64,000 nucleotides of DNA from Petroclostridium sp. X23 (lineage in GTDB: Bacteria > Bacillota > Clostridia > SK-Y3). How positions within the stretch are numbered: the stretch's first letter is position 1; each line of letters begins with the position of its first letter. The stretch covers positions 3,909,051-3,973,050 of the forward strand of contig NZ_CP124862.1 in the NCBI RefSeq assembly GCF_030013905.1. Direction: 5' to 3'. The notes under the pieces are model-generated. The model had not been told where the DNA came from. It did no database searches and saw nothing but the letters and a program-made list of their open reading frames with translations. Both the position numbers and the translations under genes were made by a program. Of this stretch, positions 35,797-45,077 are shown in pieces.

Positions 35797-37914
35797 TTGA
35801 GTACAGTAAAAATAATGATTGATAATCGTCTTGTGGAAGCAGAAGAAGGGAAAACAATCTTGAGTGCCGCTCTAGAATCGGACATCTATATCCCCCATCT
35901 TTGTCATCATCCGGATTTACCGGACATTGGCGCGTGCAGATTGTGTATTGTAGAAATAGACGGTGAAGATGAAATAAAAACTTCTTGTACAACGCCGGTG
36001 AGAGATGGGATGGTAGTACATACGAAATCAGAAAAGTTAAATGAAATGCGCCGTTTATCCATGGAGTTGATGCTGGCGAATCATGTAGATGATTGTACCG
36101 GGTGCCTTAAGTATTTAAAATGTGAGATGCAGTCCTTGATCCAGTATCTGGGTGTTAGTACCTCCAGATTAAGAAGAACCTTAAACAGTGCTCCGGAAAA
36201 TACCGGGAATCCATTGATCATCAGGGATCTAAACCGCTGTGTGGTATGTGGCCGATGTATCAGGGTGTGTAAAGATGTACGAGGTGTTGAGGTATTGGGT
36301 TACCAGATTAACGAAGAAGGGCGTGTTATTGTAGCACCGCAACGAAATGTTTCTCTGGAAGAAGGAGGATGCCGTTTTTGTGGAGCATGTATAGAGGTTT
36401 GTCCCACAGGAGCACTAAGAGATAAAGAAGGTGTCTTTAAACCTCACCCTAATCGTGAAATTGCTCTAGTACCTTGTAAGGCAGAGTGTCCCTCCCATAT
36501 TGATGTACCTAAATACGTTCGTTATATCAAAGAAGAAAAATTTCAAGAGGCAATTGCTGTCGTTCGAGAGAAAGCACCTTTCCCTCATTCATTAGGCTAT
36601 GTATGTATGCGTTTCTGTGAAGAGGGATGCAGACGTAAGGATATTAACGAAGCAGTATCTATACGAGAGCTGAAACGATTTTTAGCAGAGAAGGACCAGG
36701 GCCTCTGGAAGCATGCAGCTTTGATAAAGCCCAAAACAGGCAAAAAGATAGCGGTCGTCGGAAGCGGTCCAGCAGGTTTAACCGCAGCTTACTATTTGGT
36801 AAAGCAGGGGCATGAAGTTACAGTTTTTGAAAAACAATCGGTAGCGGGCGGGATGCTTGCTACAGGGATCCCGGAATACCGATTGCCGAGAGAGGCGTTG
36901 AATGCAGAAATTGCGATCATAGAAGAAGCAGGCGTATGTATTAAGGCAGGAAACCCGGTTACTTCTTTAGAAGCTTTGAAGGAGCAGGGGTTTGATGCCA
37001 TCCTTTTAGCAATAGGGACGGGAAAAGGTATCAAGCTTCCCATACCCGGTGCAGAATTCAACGGTATTTACGAAAATATAGATTTTTTACAAAAGGTCTC
37101 TCTGCATGAAAAAGTGGAGCTAGGGGATAAAGTAGTGGTTCTCGGAGGCGGGAATGTGGCTTTTGATTGCGCCAGAGTAGCGAGAAGACTGGGTGCAAAA
37201 GAAGTAACGTTAGCCTGTCTTGAAGCAAGAGAGAATATGACTGCAAGTATAGAAGAAATAGAAGAAGGCTTGGAAGAAGGCGTTAGAATTTTAAATTCAA
37301 AGACTTTTGTTTCGATTGAGGGCACCGATGGCAAAGTTAGCGGGATTAAGTGCCAGGATGTGAGATCTTTTGCCTTTGATGAAAATAAAAGATTAATATT
37401 AGATATAGCGCCCGATTCGGATCATATCATTGGAGCAGATACAGTCATATTTGCTATCGGTCAAAGACCTGATATACCGAAAGAATGGGGTGTAGAAACC
37501 GGAAGAGGCAACTTGATTTTAACAGAAAAAAACAGTTGCCAAGTGAATCAGGAAAATATCTACGCAGTAGGGGATGCTGTTTATGGAACGGCTTCTGTCA
37601 TTAAAGCTATTGCAGAAGGCAGAAAAGCAGCGGCATACATAGATATTCAACTGGGCGGTGACGGCGTAATAGAAGAAAAGTTAGCACAGGAGCAAATACC
37701 GAGCGATTATATCGGTAAAGAAGAAGGTTTCACAAAAAAAGAACGGGTAAAAAACAGCTGCGAGCATGCTGAACTCAGAGTGTCTAACTTCAATGAGGTA
37801 GTCCATTGCTTGGAAACTTCTGATGCTTGTCATGAAGCAAGCCGCTGCCTTCAATGTGATTTGCGTATAAAGCTGACAAAGCCGAAATTTTGGACTGAAT
37901 ATGCTGTCAAATAA
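35797..37914 (+). CDS. NuoG-like ferredoxin / GltD-like FAD-NAD(P)H oxidoreductase fusion
   Basis: The protein has 705 residues. An N-terminal [2Fe-2S] domain uses Cys36, 47, 50 and 64. A NuoG-type His/Cys cluster (His95, Cys100, 103, 109) and two [4Fe-4S] clusters (Cys148/151/154/158 and Cys192/195/198/202) follow. From about 225 there is a glutamate-synthase small-subunit-like domain: CKAECPSHIDVPKY, FAD motif GSGPAG (322-327) and NAD(P) motif GGGNVA (450-455). The start is TTG behind GGAGTG. It should take electrons from NAD(P)H and pass them through its Fe-S chain to the partner proteins. It is cytoplasmic. Confidence 0.88.
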   Translation: MSTVKIMIDNRLVEAEEGKTILSAALESDIYIPHLCHHPDLPDIGACRLCIVEIDGEDEIKTSCTTPVRDGMVVHTKSEKLNEMRRLSMELMLANHVDDCTGCLKYLKCEMQSLIQYLGVSTSRLRRTLNSAPENTGNPLIIRDLNRCVVCGRCIRVCKDVRGVEVLGYQINEEGRVIVAPQRNVSLEEGGCRFCGACIEVCPTGALRDKEGVFKPHPNREIALVPCKAECPSHIDVPKYVRYIKEEKFQEAIAVVREKAPFPHSLGYVCMRFCEEGCRRKDINEAVSIRELKRFLAEKDQGLWKHAALIKPKTGKKIAVVGSGPAGLTAAYYLVKQGHEVTVFEKQSVAGGMLATGIPEYRLPREALNAEIAIIEEAGVCIKAGNPVTSLEALKEQGFDAILLAIGTGKGIKLPIPGAEFNGIYENIDFLQKVSLHEKVELGDKVVVLGGGNVAFDCARVARRLGAKEVTLACLEARENMTASIEEIEEGLEEGVRILNSKTFVSIEGTDGKVSGIKCQDVRSFAFDENKRLILDIAPDSDHIIGADTVIFAIGQRPDIPKEWGVETGRGNLILTEKNSCQVNQENIYAVGDAVYGTASVIKAIAEGRKAAAYIDIQLGGDGVIEEKLAQEQIPSDYIGKEEGFTKKERVKNSCEHAELRVSNFNEVVHCLETSDACHEASRCLQCDLRIKLTKPKFWTEYAVK

Positions 37915-37935
37915 TTGTAGAGAAGGTGATAAAGA

Positions 37936-38616
37936 TTGATACATTTAGAAAGAAAAGACTGGAAAGACTGTGAAGTAAGTGAAATCCAAGACTATCTAAA
38001 GAGTCTGACTGTTCAACAAGATGAAGCCTTCTGCAGCGTCAATCAAGCCAAACAGTTTACTGAATACGCCAGGAGATCTACTTGCGGAAGATGTGTTATT
38101 TGCAGGGAAGGCATTTTACAAAGTGCGTTGATTATCAAAGATATTACCGAAGGAAAAGGAAAAGATGGTGATCTTGCCATTCTATCCGAATTGGCTGAAA
38201 ACTTGAAGGCGGGTTCTATCTGTGATTATGGAAAAACTGTAGGAGAGATGCTTCAATCCATGTTGGATGCAGGGTATGATGATTTTGAGAAGCATTTAAA
38301 GCGCAAGCGCTGTGATGCGTTGGTATGTAAGGAATACATCAGCTATCATATCCTTGGGGATAAATGTACCGGCTGCGGTGAGTGTAAGGTTGCTTGTCCT
38401 AACGGGGCTATTGAAGGGGATGCAGGTTTAATCCATGTGATTTCACTAAGCAATTGCAATAAATGCGGTGATTGTATGAAGGTTTGCACATCATCAGCCA
38501 TTACCAAAGCAGGTGCTATAAAACCGAAAACACCGGAAAAGCCGATTCCTGTAGGCACATTTAAGCCGGCAGGGCTTGGTGGAGGACTGCTGTCCAGAAG
38601 ACGTCGTTCACAATAA
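37936..38616 (+). CDS. NuoF C-terminal-like iron-sulfur protein with 2x[4Fe-4S] ferredoxin
   Basis: The protein has 226 residues. The first half matches only the C-terminal Fe-S region of NuoF/HydB (STCGRCVICREG, about 50-61); the FMN and NADH domains are absent. A two-cluster ferredoxin follows (CTGCGECKVACP and CNKCGDCMKVCT, about 142-190). The tail is basic (LLSRRRRSQ). The start is TTG 37936 behind GAAGGTGA. It probably wires electrons between the NuoG/GltD fusion and the flavoprotein encoded next. Confidence 0.85.
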   Translation: MIHLERKDWKDCEVSEIQDYLKSLTVQQDEAFCSVNQAKQFTEYARRSTCGRCVICREGILQSALIIKDITEGKGKDGDLAILSELAENLKAGSICDYGKTVGEMLQSMLDAGYDDFEKHLKRKRCDALVCKEYISYHILGDKCTGCGECKVACPNGAIEGDAGLIHVISLSNCNKCGDCMKVCTSSAITKAGAIKPKTPEKPIPVGTFKPAGLGGGLLSRRRRSQ

Positions 38617-38658
38617 AGGGTAATCATACTTAAAAAATATATGAAAAGGAGAGGTATT

Positions 38659-40116
38659 ATGAGACAATTAGAAGCAGATGTTATTGTTGTAGCAGGGGGT
38701 GCCGCAGGCCTTGCGGCTGCTATTTCAGCAGCGGAACAAGGAGCGCGTGTAATGGTTTTTGAAAAAGCAAACACGACAGGCGGATGTGCAAACATGGCCA
38801 TGGGTTTGTTGGGTGTGGAAACAAAGCTCCAAAAGGAAAGATTAATCGGGATAACAAGAGAGTCAGCTTTTGAAAAATTTATGGATTATACCCATTGGAG
38901 ATCCGATGCGAAGCTGGTGAAGAACTACATAGATAAATCGGCGAGTACCATTGAGTGGCTTCAAGAGATGGGGGTTGAATTTGCGCTTCCGTCTAAGTAT
39001 TTCCCGGGATCAGAAGCAACCTGGCATATCATCAAGCCTAAGACAGGTAATCCGGGTTTACGTGCTGCGGCCACTATGATTAAGGCAATGACCGAAAGAG
39101 CGGAAGAACTAGGTGTTGAGATTTACCTTGAAACACCGGTTAAAAGCTTGATTAAAGAAGACGGCGCTGTTGTAGGTATTATGGCGGAAGATAAAGACGG
39201 AGAACTGGAAGCGTATGGTGCGGCAGTTATTATTGCAACCGGTGGCTTCGGTGACAGTCCTGAGTTCATTAAGGAACATACAAGATTCGAATGGGGAAAA
39301 GATCTATTTTCGTACCGTATTCCGGGCTTAACAGGGGACGGTATTAAGATGGCATGGGAAGCCGGTGCGGCGAAAGATACCATGGACATGGAATTGGTTT
39401 TCTTTGCACCAAATACAGGTGGATATGCACCTATCGAATTGCCTTTCCGTCAGCCTAATCTATTGGTTAATCTGGACGGTGAGCGTTTTATGAACGAACA
39501 AGTCATTGAAAACCCTGTTTTCTCAGTAAATGCTATTTTAAGGCAGAAGGAGCGTACCGCTTACTCCATTATAGATGAAAATATTATGAAGTACTATGAA
39601 CAAAACGGTCTTGATTTAATCAATGTGGTAACCTCCAGTATGGATATGAGCTATTTCAAACAGGAGATGAATGAAGCGATTGCTCATGGCAGCGATGTGT
39701 TCTTTATGGCAGATTCCATTGAAGAGTTGGCTGAAAAAACAGGTATTAACTGCGAAGGATTAAAGGCAACAATAGCAGAATACAATGAGGCATGTAAATC
39801 AAGCGACCGTGTATTCAATAAAAATCCCAAATACTTAAAACCGATTGCTGAACCCAAATATTATGCATTAAAACTGGCCCCAAGTGCTTATGGTAGTTTA
39901 GGTGGTATCAAAATAAATCATAAGACGGAAGTTTTAGATAATAACTTCAATGCAATTAAAGGTTTATATGCTGCAGGAACCGATGCAAACTCCATCTGTG
40001 ACCCGGATTATGTATTCGTTCTTCCGGGCAATACTTTGGGATTTGCAGTGAACAGCGGACGTATCGCCGGTGAAAATGCAGTAGAATATATTAGAGCTAA
40101 TTTTGTAGAAGAATAA
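38659..40116 (+). CDS. FrdA-like FAD-dependent reductase (fumarate reductase/succinate dehydrogenase flavoprotein family)
   Basis: The protein has 485 residues from ATG 38659, behind AAAGGAGAGG. The FAD fold is at the N-terminus (VIVVAGGAAGLAAAISAAEQ), with IIATGGFGD, LDGERFMNEQV (substrate-side Arg/Glu of the family) and a C-terminal GNTLGFAVNSGRIAG. The His-rich segment that precedes the final Gly pair in fumarate reductases (HxTMGG) is AYGSLGG here, so the substrate is likely not fumarate. There is no signal peptide, covalent flavin or heme domain. It is probably the terminal reductase for an unsaturated organic acid or related compound. Confidence 0.87.
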   Translation: MRQLEADVIVVAGGAAGLAAAISAAEQGARVMVFEKANTTGGCANMAMGLLGVETKLQKERLIGITRESAFEKFMDYTHWRSDAKLVKNYIDKSASTIEWLQEMGVEFALPSKYFPGSEATWHIIKPKTGNPGLRAAATMIKAMTERAEELGVEIYLETPVKSLIKEDGAVVGIMAEDKDGELEAYGAAVIIATGGFGDSPEFIKEHTRFEWGKDLFSYRIPGLTGDGIKMAWEAGAAKDTMDMELVFFAPNTGGYAPIELPFRQPNLLVNLDGERFMNEQVIENPVFSVNAILRQKERTAYSIIDENIMKYYEQNGLDLINVVTSSMDMSYFKQEMNEAIAHGSDVFFMADSIEELAEKTGINCEGLKATIAEYNEACKSSDRVFNKNPKYLKPIAEPKYYALKLAPSAYGSLGGIKINHKTEVLDNNFNAIKGLYAAGTDANSICDPDYVFVLPGNTLGFAVNSGRIAGENAVEYIRANFVEE

Positions 40117-40130
40117 AAGAAAATGGATAT

Positions 40131-40166
40131 ACAAAATAACTGCTTCTTAGGAGGCAGTTATTTTGT
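40131..40166 (+). terminator. Terminator of the reductase operon
   Basis: ACAAAATAACTGC pairs with GCAGTTATTTTGT around a ten-base loop. Confidence 0.8.
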
Positions 40167-40298
40167 TGCTGCAGGAAATTTATATAAGGATTTGTTTTAC
40201 AATAAAATAATGCTTTGCTAAAATAAGAATACTGATTTATATTCATTGCAAAGAGTATAATACTGTATAGCAATCTATATTATAAAGGGAGGAGTCTA

Positions 40299-41168
40299 AT
40301 GGGCAATATTGAGAGTGTGCAGAGAATCAATCAGGCTATTGACTACATACACAAAAACCTCGATAAAAACCTGACGGCAGAACAAATTGCTGATTACTGT
40401 TGTTTCTCAAGATTTTATTTTAGCAGAATGTTTAGAGCGGTAATGAGTGAAAGCGTGTATTCCTTTATAAAAAGACGAAAGCTTGAAAATGCAGCTTTTC
40501 TTCTAAGAACCAAAACAAACATGTCTGTAACGGATATTGCTCTTAGGAACGGCTATAGTCCTTCAAATTTTGCCAGTACCTTTAAGGAACACTATGGTAT
40601 AAGCGCCACGGAGTACAGGAAAAAGAATGATATGCCACCAAACGATTCCTATATTGCAGTAGTCGAGCATATACGAAAAATGAAGGAGATGCAGGATTAT
40701 TTCGGTATTATACATAGGAAAATAAAAATACGGAAAATAGAAGGGATGAGTCTGTTTTATGAAAGATTCGTAGGTAATTACTGCGATCTGCCGGATTTCT
40801 GGGAAGCCTTTTGCAAAAAGGTGGAGAAAGAGCAGCTGATCAATGAGAATACGCGCTTTATCGGAATCTCCTATGATAATCCCCTTATCATAGATGAAAA
40901 TAGGTGCATCACTGATGTGTGCATTAGCGTTGAAAGCGTGGGTGGTCCCAATATACATATCATTGAGGAAGGATACTATGCATGTTACGAATTTCATGAT
41001 AAGGTTATAAATATCGCAAAAGCGTATAACGAGATGTTTTCACTGTGGCTGCCCTTCTGTGAATATGACCTGGATCACAGGCTTCCTTTAGAAATTTACC
41101 ATACGGTCTCGGATGCAGGAGACCGTGTACATATGGATATATGCATACCCATAGTCAAGGAGGATTAA
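40299..41168 (+). CDS. AraC-family regulator with GyrI-like effector domain
   Basis: The protein has 289 residues. Two helix-turn-helix motifs sit at the N-terminus (LTAEQIADYCCFSRFYFSRM and VTDIALRNGYSPSNFASTFK, about 22-105), followed by a GyrI/Rob-like domain from about 130. This domain order is that of MarA/Rob-type multidrug sensors. An AAGGGAGGAG site precedes the ATG. It lies 90 bases before a MATE efflux pump gene in the same direction and probably activates it. Confidence 0.9.
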   Translation: MGNIESVQRINQAIDYIHKNLDKNLTAEQIADYCCFSRFYFSRMFRAVMSESVYSFIKRRKLENAAFLLRTKTNMSVTDIALRNGYSPSNFASTFKEHYGISATEYRKKNDMPPNDSYIAVVEHIRKMKEMQDYFGIIHRKIKIRKIEGMSLFYERFVGNYCDLPDFWEAFCKKVEKEQLINENTRFIGISYDNPLIIDENRCITDVCISVESVGGPNIHIIEEGYYACYEFHDKVINIAKAYNEMFSLWLPFCEYDLDHRLPLEIYHTVSDAGDRVHMDICIPIVKED

Positions 41169-41257
41169 CCTGATTTTTATTACAGCACGAATTCAGAAGT
41201 TTTTCCAAGTCTCTTGTTTTAAAATCATTCTATGATCAATTGAGAGGAGAGATTAGA

Positions 41258-42586
41258 ATGATTCAGGACAAGACTCAAAAAGGTTTGACCAAAACCTTCT
41301 TTAACTATTCCATTCCGTGTATAATTGCTATGTTTCTCACATCCTTTGTAACAATCGTTGACGGTATGTTCATAGGAAACAAGTTGGGGGGACGGGGACT
41401 TGCGGCAGTCAACCTAACCCTGCCTGTTCTGTACCTGCTACTAGGGATAACTATAATGATAGGGTTGGGCGGGATGACCCTTGCCACTCATAGTTTGGGA
41501 GCGAAGGATATAGTCCGTGCAAGACAGCGCTTTGCCTTCACTTTTGTACTGAATGCAGTTATAATCCTTGGGATGGCTGTGCTGCTCAGGGGGTTGCTGG
41601 ACAATGTGGTATATATATTGAATGCCAAAGAAGAATTGCAAAGCTATGTAAAAGATTATCTGGGAACAATGTCGTTTTTTTATTTATTCATGATGATGAA
41701 TATTATTTTTTCCATGTTTATAAGGGGAGAGGGTAAGCCGCAGTTATCTCTTTTCTTTGGGATAGCCGGAAACATCATCAATATTATGCTTGACTATCTA
41801 TTCATAATAAAACTGGATTATGGTATGAAGGGCGCCGCACTTGCCACAGGTATTGCGGTAATGATTCCTTTCTTTCTCGGGTGCATCTACTTCCTATCAG
41901 GAAGGTCGGCATACAGGTTTGTGCAATTCAGCTTTGACCGTACGGATTTTACGAGTATCGTATTCAATGGCTCTTCTGAATTTATCGGTCAGATTTCCAT
42001 CTGCATAACAACATATTTGTTTAACTTTGTAATACTAAGAAGAATAGGGATAGGTGGAGTTGCGGCATTTACAATCATTGGTTATGTTTTTTTTATACAG
42101 TACATGATCATCACAGGAATCGCGCAGGGTGTTAATACACTGGTGAGCTATAGCTTCGGGGCACGGGATAGAGAAACAACAATAAGGTTGCTGGCTATAG
42201 GCATGAAAGCTGTTGTTGTAGTTGGAACAATTACATTTATCGTATTGATGGGCTGCACTGAAGGGGTGGTAAGGTTATTTGCAGGAGATAGAAGCGAAAT
42301 TATAAAGATAGCCAGTGGCGGCATGAGGATACATATTCTCGCGTTTTTGCTGAATGGCTATAACTTTATAGCATCTGCATATTTTACTTCTATCGGGGAT
42401 GCAAAAACATCTGCTGCTATATCCATACTGAGAAGCCTTGTACTAATAAGCCTGTTTATTATGGTGCTTCCGATAGTCTTAGGAGATATCGGTATATGGC
42501 TCACAGTACCGTTGGCTGAAGCTGTAACCTTTATACTATCTTATGCTAGAATATCGAAATCGAGAGCTCAGCTCCGTTTAACATAA
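41258..42586 (+). CDS. MATE-family multidrug/Na+ efflux transporter
   Basis: The protein has 442 residues and 12 membrane segments in two similar halves. The start ATG 41258 follows AGAGGAGA; TTG 41240 lies before that site. Typical features are SIPCIIAMFLTSFVTIVDGM with the invariant D in helix 1, IGLGGMTLATHSLGAKD, and FIRGEGKPQLSLFFGIAGNI. MATE pumps export cationic drugs or metabolites in exchange for Na+ or H+. The upstream Rob-like regulator suggests induction by the exported compound. Confidence 0.9.
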   Translation: MIQDKTQKGLTKTFFNYSIPCIIAMFLTSFVTIVDGMFIGNKLGGRGLAAVNLTLPVLYLLLGITIMIGLGGMTLATHSLGAKDIVRARQRFAFTFVLNAVIILGMAVLLRGLLDNVVYILNAKEELQSYVKDYLGTMSFFYLFMMMNIIFSMFIRGEGKPQLSLFFGIAGNIINIMLDYLFIIKLDYGMKGAALATGIAVMIPFFLGCIYFLSGRSAYRFVQFSFDRTDFTSIVFNGSSEFIGQISICITTYLFNFVILRRIGIGGVAAFTIIGYVFFIQYMIITGIAQGVNTLVSYSFGARDRETTIRLLAIGMKAVVVVGTITFIVLMGCTEGVVRLFAGDRSEIIKIASGGMRIHILAFLLNGYNFIASAYFTSIGDAKTSAAISILRSLVLISLFIMVLPIVLGDIGIWLTVPLAEAVTFILSYARISKSRAQLRLT

Positions 42587-42767
42587 AATTATCAGGGGAA
42601 AACGGGACGATTGACCTGTCCCTTAATGTTGAAAATAACTAACTGGTGAGATATTATTAAAATATAGAGTACTAAGTATATGATAGTGTTTTATAGAAGT
42701 GCGGAAAAATGAAACAGTGTTGTTTGATGCAAGTGAATAAAATAGTTATAGGAAAAAGGAGAGGCTC

Positions 42768-43253
42768 ATGGCAAAAGAAATTGAAAGAAAATATTTGGTA
42801 AAGGATTTATCCTTTAAGCAATTATCAAAAGGGGTTTTATATAAACAAGGCTATCTTTCTACCGATCCGAAAGCGACCGTAAGAATAAGAGTGATCGGGC
42901 AGCAAGCGTTTATTGCTATTAAAGGTGCTGATAATGGTATCTCACGAATAGAATATGAGTATGAAATACCATTTGACGATGCAGATAAAATGATCGGTGA
43001 ACTATGTCACCAGCCAATTATCGAGAAATATAGATATAAGATAGAATATAAAGGCTTCGTTTGGGAGATAGATGAATTTTTAGGAGATAATGAAGGCTTA
43101 GTAGTTGCTGAGATAGAATTGAGCAGAGAAGATGAGGAATTTATGAAGCCGGACTTTGTTGGTGATGAAGTCACGCATGATTATCGGTACCGTAACTCAA
43201 ATCTGGTAGATAATCCATATAAAAGTTGGAATAATAAAACCGGAGAATATTAA
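42768..43253 (+). CDS. CYTH-domain protein (YgiF/ThTPase-like triphosphate tunnel enzyme)
   Basis: The protein has 161 residues. It begins with the family signature EIERKYLV and carries alternating acidic/basic tunnel residues (VRIRVIGQQAFIAIKG, RIEYEYEIPF, EKYRYKIEYKG, WEIDEFLGDNEGLVVAEIEL). Family members hydrolyse inorganic triphosphate or other triphosphates with Mg2+. An AAAAGGAGAGG site precedes the ATG. A GDPD gene and an ABC exporter follow in the same direction without obvious terminators. Confidence 0.92.
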   Translation: MAKEIERKYLVKDLSFKQLSKGVLYKQGYLSTDPKATVRIRVIGQQAFIAIKGADNGISRIEYEYEIPFDDADKMIGELCHQPIIEKYRYKIEYKGFVWEIDEFLGDNEGLVVAEIELSREDEEFMKPDFVGDEVTHDYRYRNSNLVDNPYKSWNNKTGEY

Positions 43254-43333
43254 AGTGCAATGTTAAATCAATACCTAATATTGCAAAACCAGCGAAATAA
43301 CTTGAATATTCTAACATCGTGAAGGAGAAGGAA

Positions 43334-44197
43334 ATGATGAATCCAGCTGTTTTATCACATAAACACACAGTGGTTTGGATATGGATTTTTGCTATTATTG
43401 CAGCAATTTATTCTCTTTATACTTATGCCACTATGAGTATGCCTGTCGCAGATCAGCTTGAAGGACAGTGGTTAAAGTCAATACCTATAGCTCACCGTGG
43501 GTTGCATACAAATAATTCTGAAGCACCGGAGAATTCATTGATAGCGTTTGAAAAGGCGTTTATAGGAGGATATGCGATTGAGCTGGATGTTCAGCTAAGT
43601 GCGGATGACAAAGTTGTTGTATTTCATGACGAGAGTTTAAAAAGAATGACAGGTATTGATAAAAATCTTGAAGACTGCACATGGGAAGAATTATCAAAAC
43701 TAAGATTGTTGGATTCGGAATATACCATTCCTTTATTTGCTCAAGTGTTACAACTGGTAAATGGCAAGGTTCCAATCCTAATTGAAATAAAAAACAAAGG
43801 GAAAGTGGGAAAAATGGAGCAAGCCTTATATAATCAAATCAAAGATTATAAAGGCAAGCTGGCGGTTCAGTCTTTCAATCCATATTCTTTAAAGTGGTTC
43901 AGGAAAAATGCACCGCATATTATCAGAGGTCAGTTATCCGGATCCTTTAAAGATGAAGATTTAGCGTGGTATAAGAAGGTTATGCTTAAAAATTTGCTGC
44001 TGAATTTTGAAAGCAAGCCTGCTTTTATTGCCTATGAGATAGAAGCGCTGCCGAAGCCGGTTGTCAGCAAACAATCACAAAGAGGCAGTATCGTGCTGGG
44101 ATGGACAGCAAGGTCTTCCGAGCAATACAGACAAGCTTTGAAGTATTGTGATAATGTGATTTTTGAAGGGCTAAGCCCAAAAGAAGAAATTAAATAA
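43334..44197 (+). CDS. Membrane-anchored glycerophosphodiester phosphodiesterase
   Basis: The protein has 287 residues. One membrane segment (about 10-30) is followed by a GDPD barrel: IAHRGLHTNNSEAPENSL (catalytic His and Arg), IELDVQLSADDKVVVFHDE (metal Glu/Asp and second His) and VPILIEIKNKG. The ATG at 43334 follows GAAGGAGAAGG. It would cleave glycerophosphodiesters, or phospholipid/teichoic acid-derived material, at the outer face of the membrane. Confidence 0.9.
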   Translation: MMNPAVLSHKHTVVWIWIFAIIAAIYSLYTYATMSMPVADQLEGQWLKSIPIAHRGLHTNNSEAPENSLIAFEKAFIGGYAIELDVQLSADDKVVVFHDESLKRMTGIDKNLEDCTWEELSKLRLLDSEYTIPLFAQVLQLVNGKVPILIEIKNKGKVGKMEQALYNQIKDYKGKLAVQSFNPYSLKWFRKNAPHIIRGQLSGSFKDEDLAWYKKVMLKNLLLNFESKPAFIAYEIEALPKPVVSKQSQRGSIVLGWTARSSEQYRQALKYCDNVIFEGLSPKEEIK

Positions 44198-44222
44198 GTG
44201 AATCATTATGGGGTGAGACAAG

Positions 44223-45077
44223 ATGATACAGGTGAAAAACCTTAATTATACTTATAAGAAATCGGGAAAACATGCAGTGAAGGGGATAGATTTTAATATT
44301 AAAAAGGGCGAAATATTCGGTTTCTTAGGCCCTTCAGGGGCAGGAAAGTCTACTACCCAAAAAATATTAATCAAATTATTAGATGGGTATTCCGGTGACG
44401 TTAAAGTCTTCAGCAGAGATTTGTCGTCCTTTAACTCAGATTACTATGAAAGAGTTGGAATAGGTTTTGAGCTGCCTAATCATTTTTCAAAGCTTACTGC
44501 TAAAGAAAACCTGGAATTTTTTAAGTCTTTTTATAAAAACCAAAATGTAGATACTGACAGCCTTTTGAAATCCGTTGGGTTATATGATTACAAAGACGAT
44601 TTGGTAGAAAGCTTTTCAAAAGGTATGAAAATGAGGCTTAACTTCGTTAGGGCGTTTCTTAATGATGCGGAGCTTTTGTTCTTTGATGAGCCCACAAGTG
44701 GCCTGGATCCGGTTAATTCGAAGATTGTTAAGGATCTGATACTTGAGCAGAAAAGCAAGGGTAAGACAATATTTGTAACTACTCATGACATGCAGGTTGC
44801 AGATGCTCTATGCGATAGAGTAGCTTTTATCGTTGATGGGGAAATAGTAGAGATGGATACACCAAAATCCCTCAAACTAAAATACGGACTTAAATTAGTA
44901 GAGATTGAATATTATGTGGATGATAAAATCAAGTCTGCTACTTTTGATTTAGCTTCTTACGGCACTAATCCGGAATTTTTAAATATAATAAAGAATCATC
45001 AAACACGCACAATACATTCTATGGAGACTACTTTAGAAGATGTATTTATTAAAGTTACCGGAAGGAGTCTAGACTAA
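44223..45077 (+). CDS. ABC exporter ATP-binding protein
   Basis: This is an ATPase of 284 residues: Walker A GPSGAGKST (about 38-46), a degenerate signature SFSKGMKMRL, Walker B LLFFDEPTSGLDP and H-loop TTHD. About 70 C-terminal residues form an extra domain as in CcmA/DrrA-type exporters. It is followed directly (no gap) by two permease genes, giving a typical ATPase plus heterodimeric ABC-2 type exporter similar to fluoroquinolone efflux systems. The substrate is unknown. Confidence 0.88.
   Translation: MIQVKNLNYTYKKSGKHAVKGIDFNIKKGEIFGFLGPSGAGKSTTQKILIKLLDGYSGDVKVFSRDLSSFNSDYYERVGIGFELPNHFSKLTAKENLEFFKSFYKNQNVDTDSLLKSVGLYDYKDDLVESFSKGMKMRLNFVRAFLNDAELLFFDEPTSGLDPVNSKIVKDLILEQKSKGKTIFVTTHDMQVADALCDRVAFIVDGEIVEMDTPKSLKLKYGLKLVEIEYYVDDKIKSATFDLASYGTNPEFLNIIKNHQTRTIHSMETTLEDVFIKVTGRSLD

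Noticed and set aside
42602..42624. GGGAC/GTCCC hairpin after the MATE gene as a terminator
   Set aside because: Only a five-base stem and no T-run.
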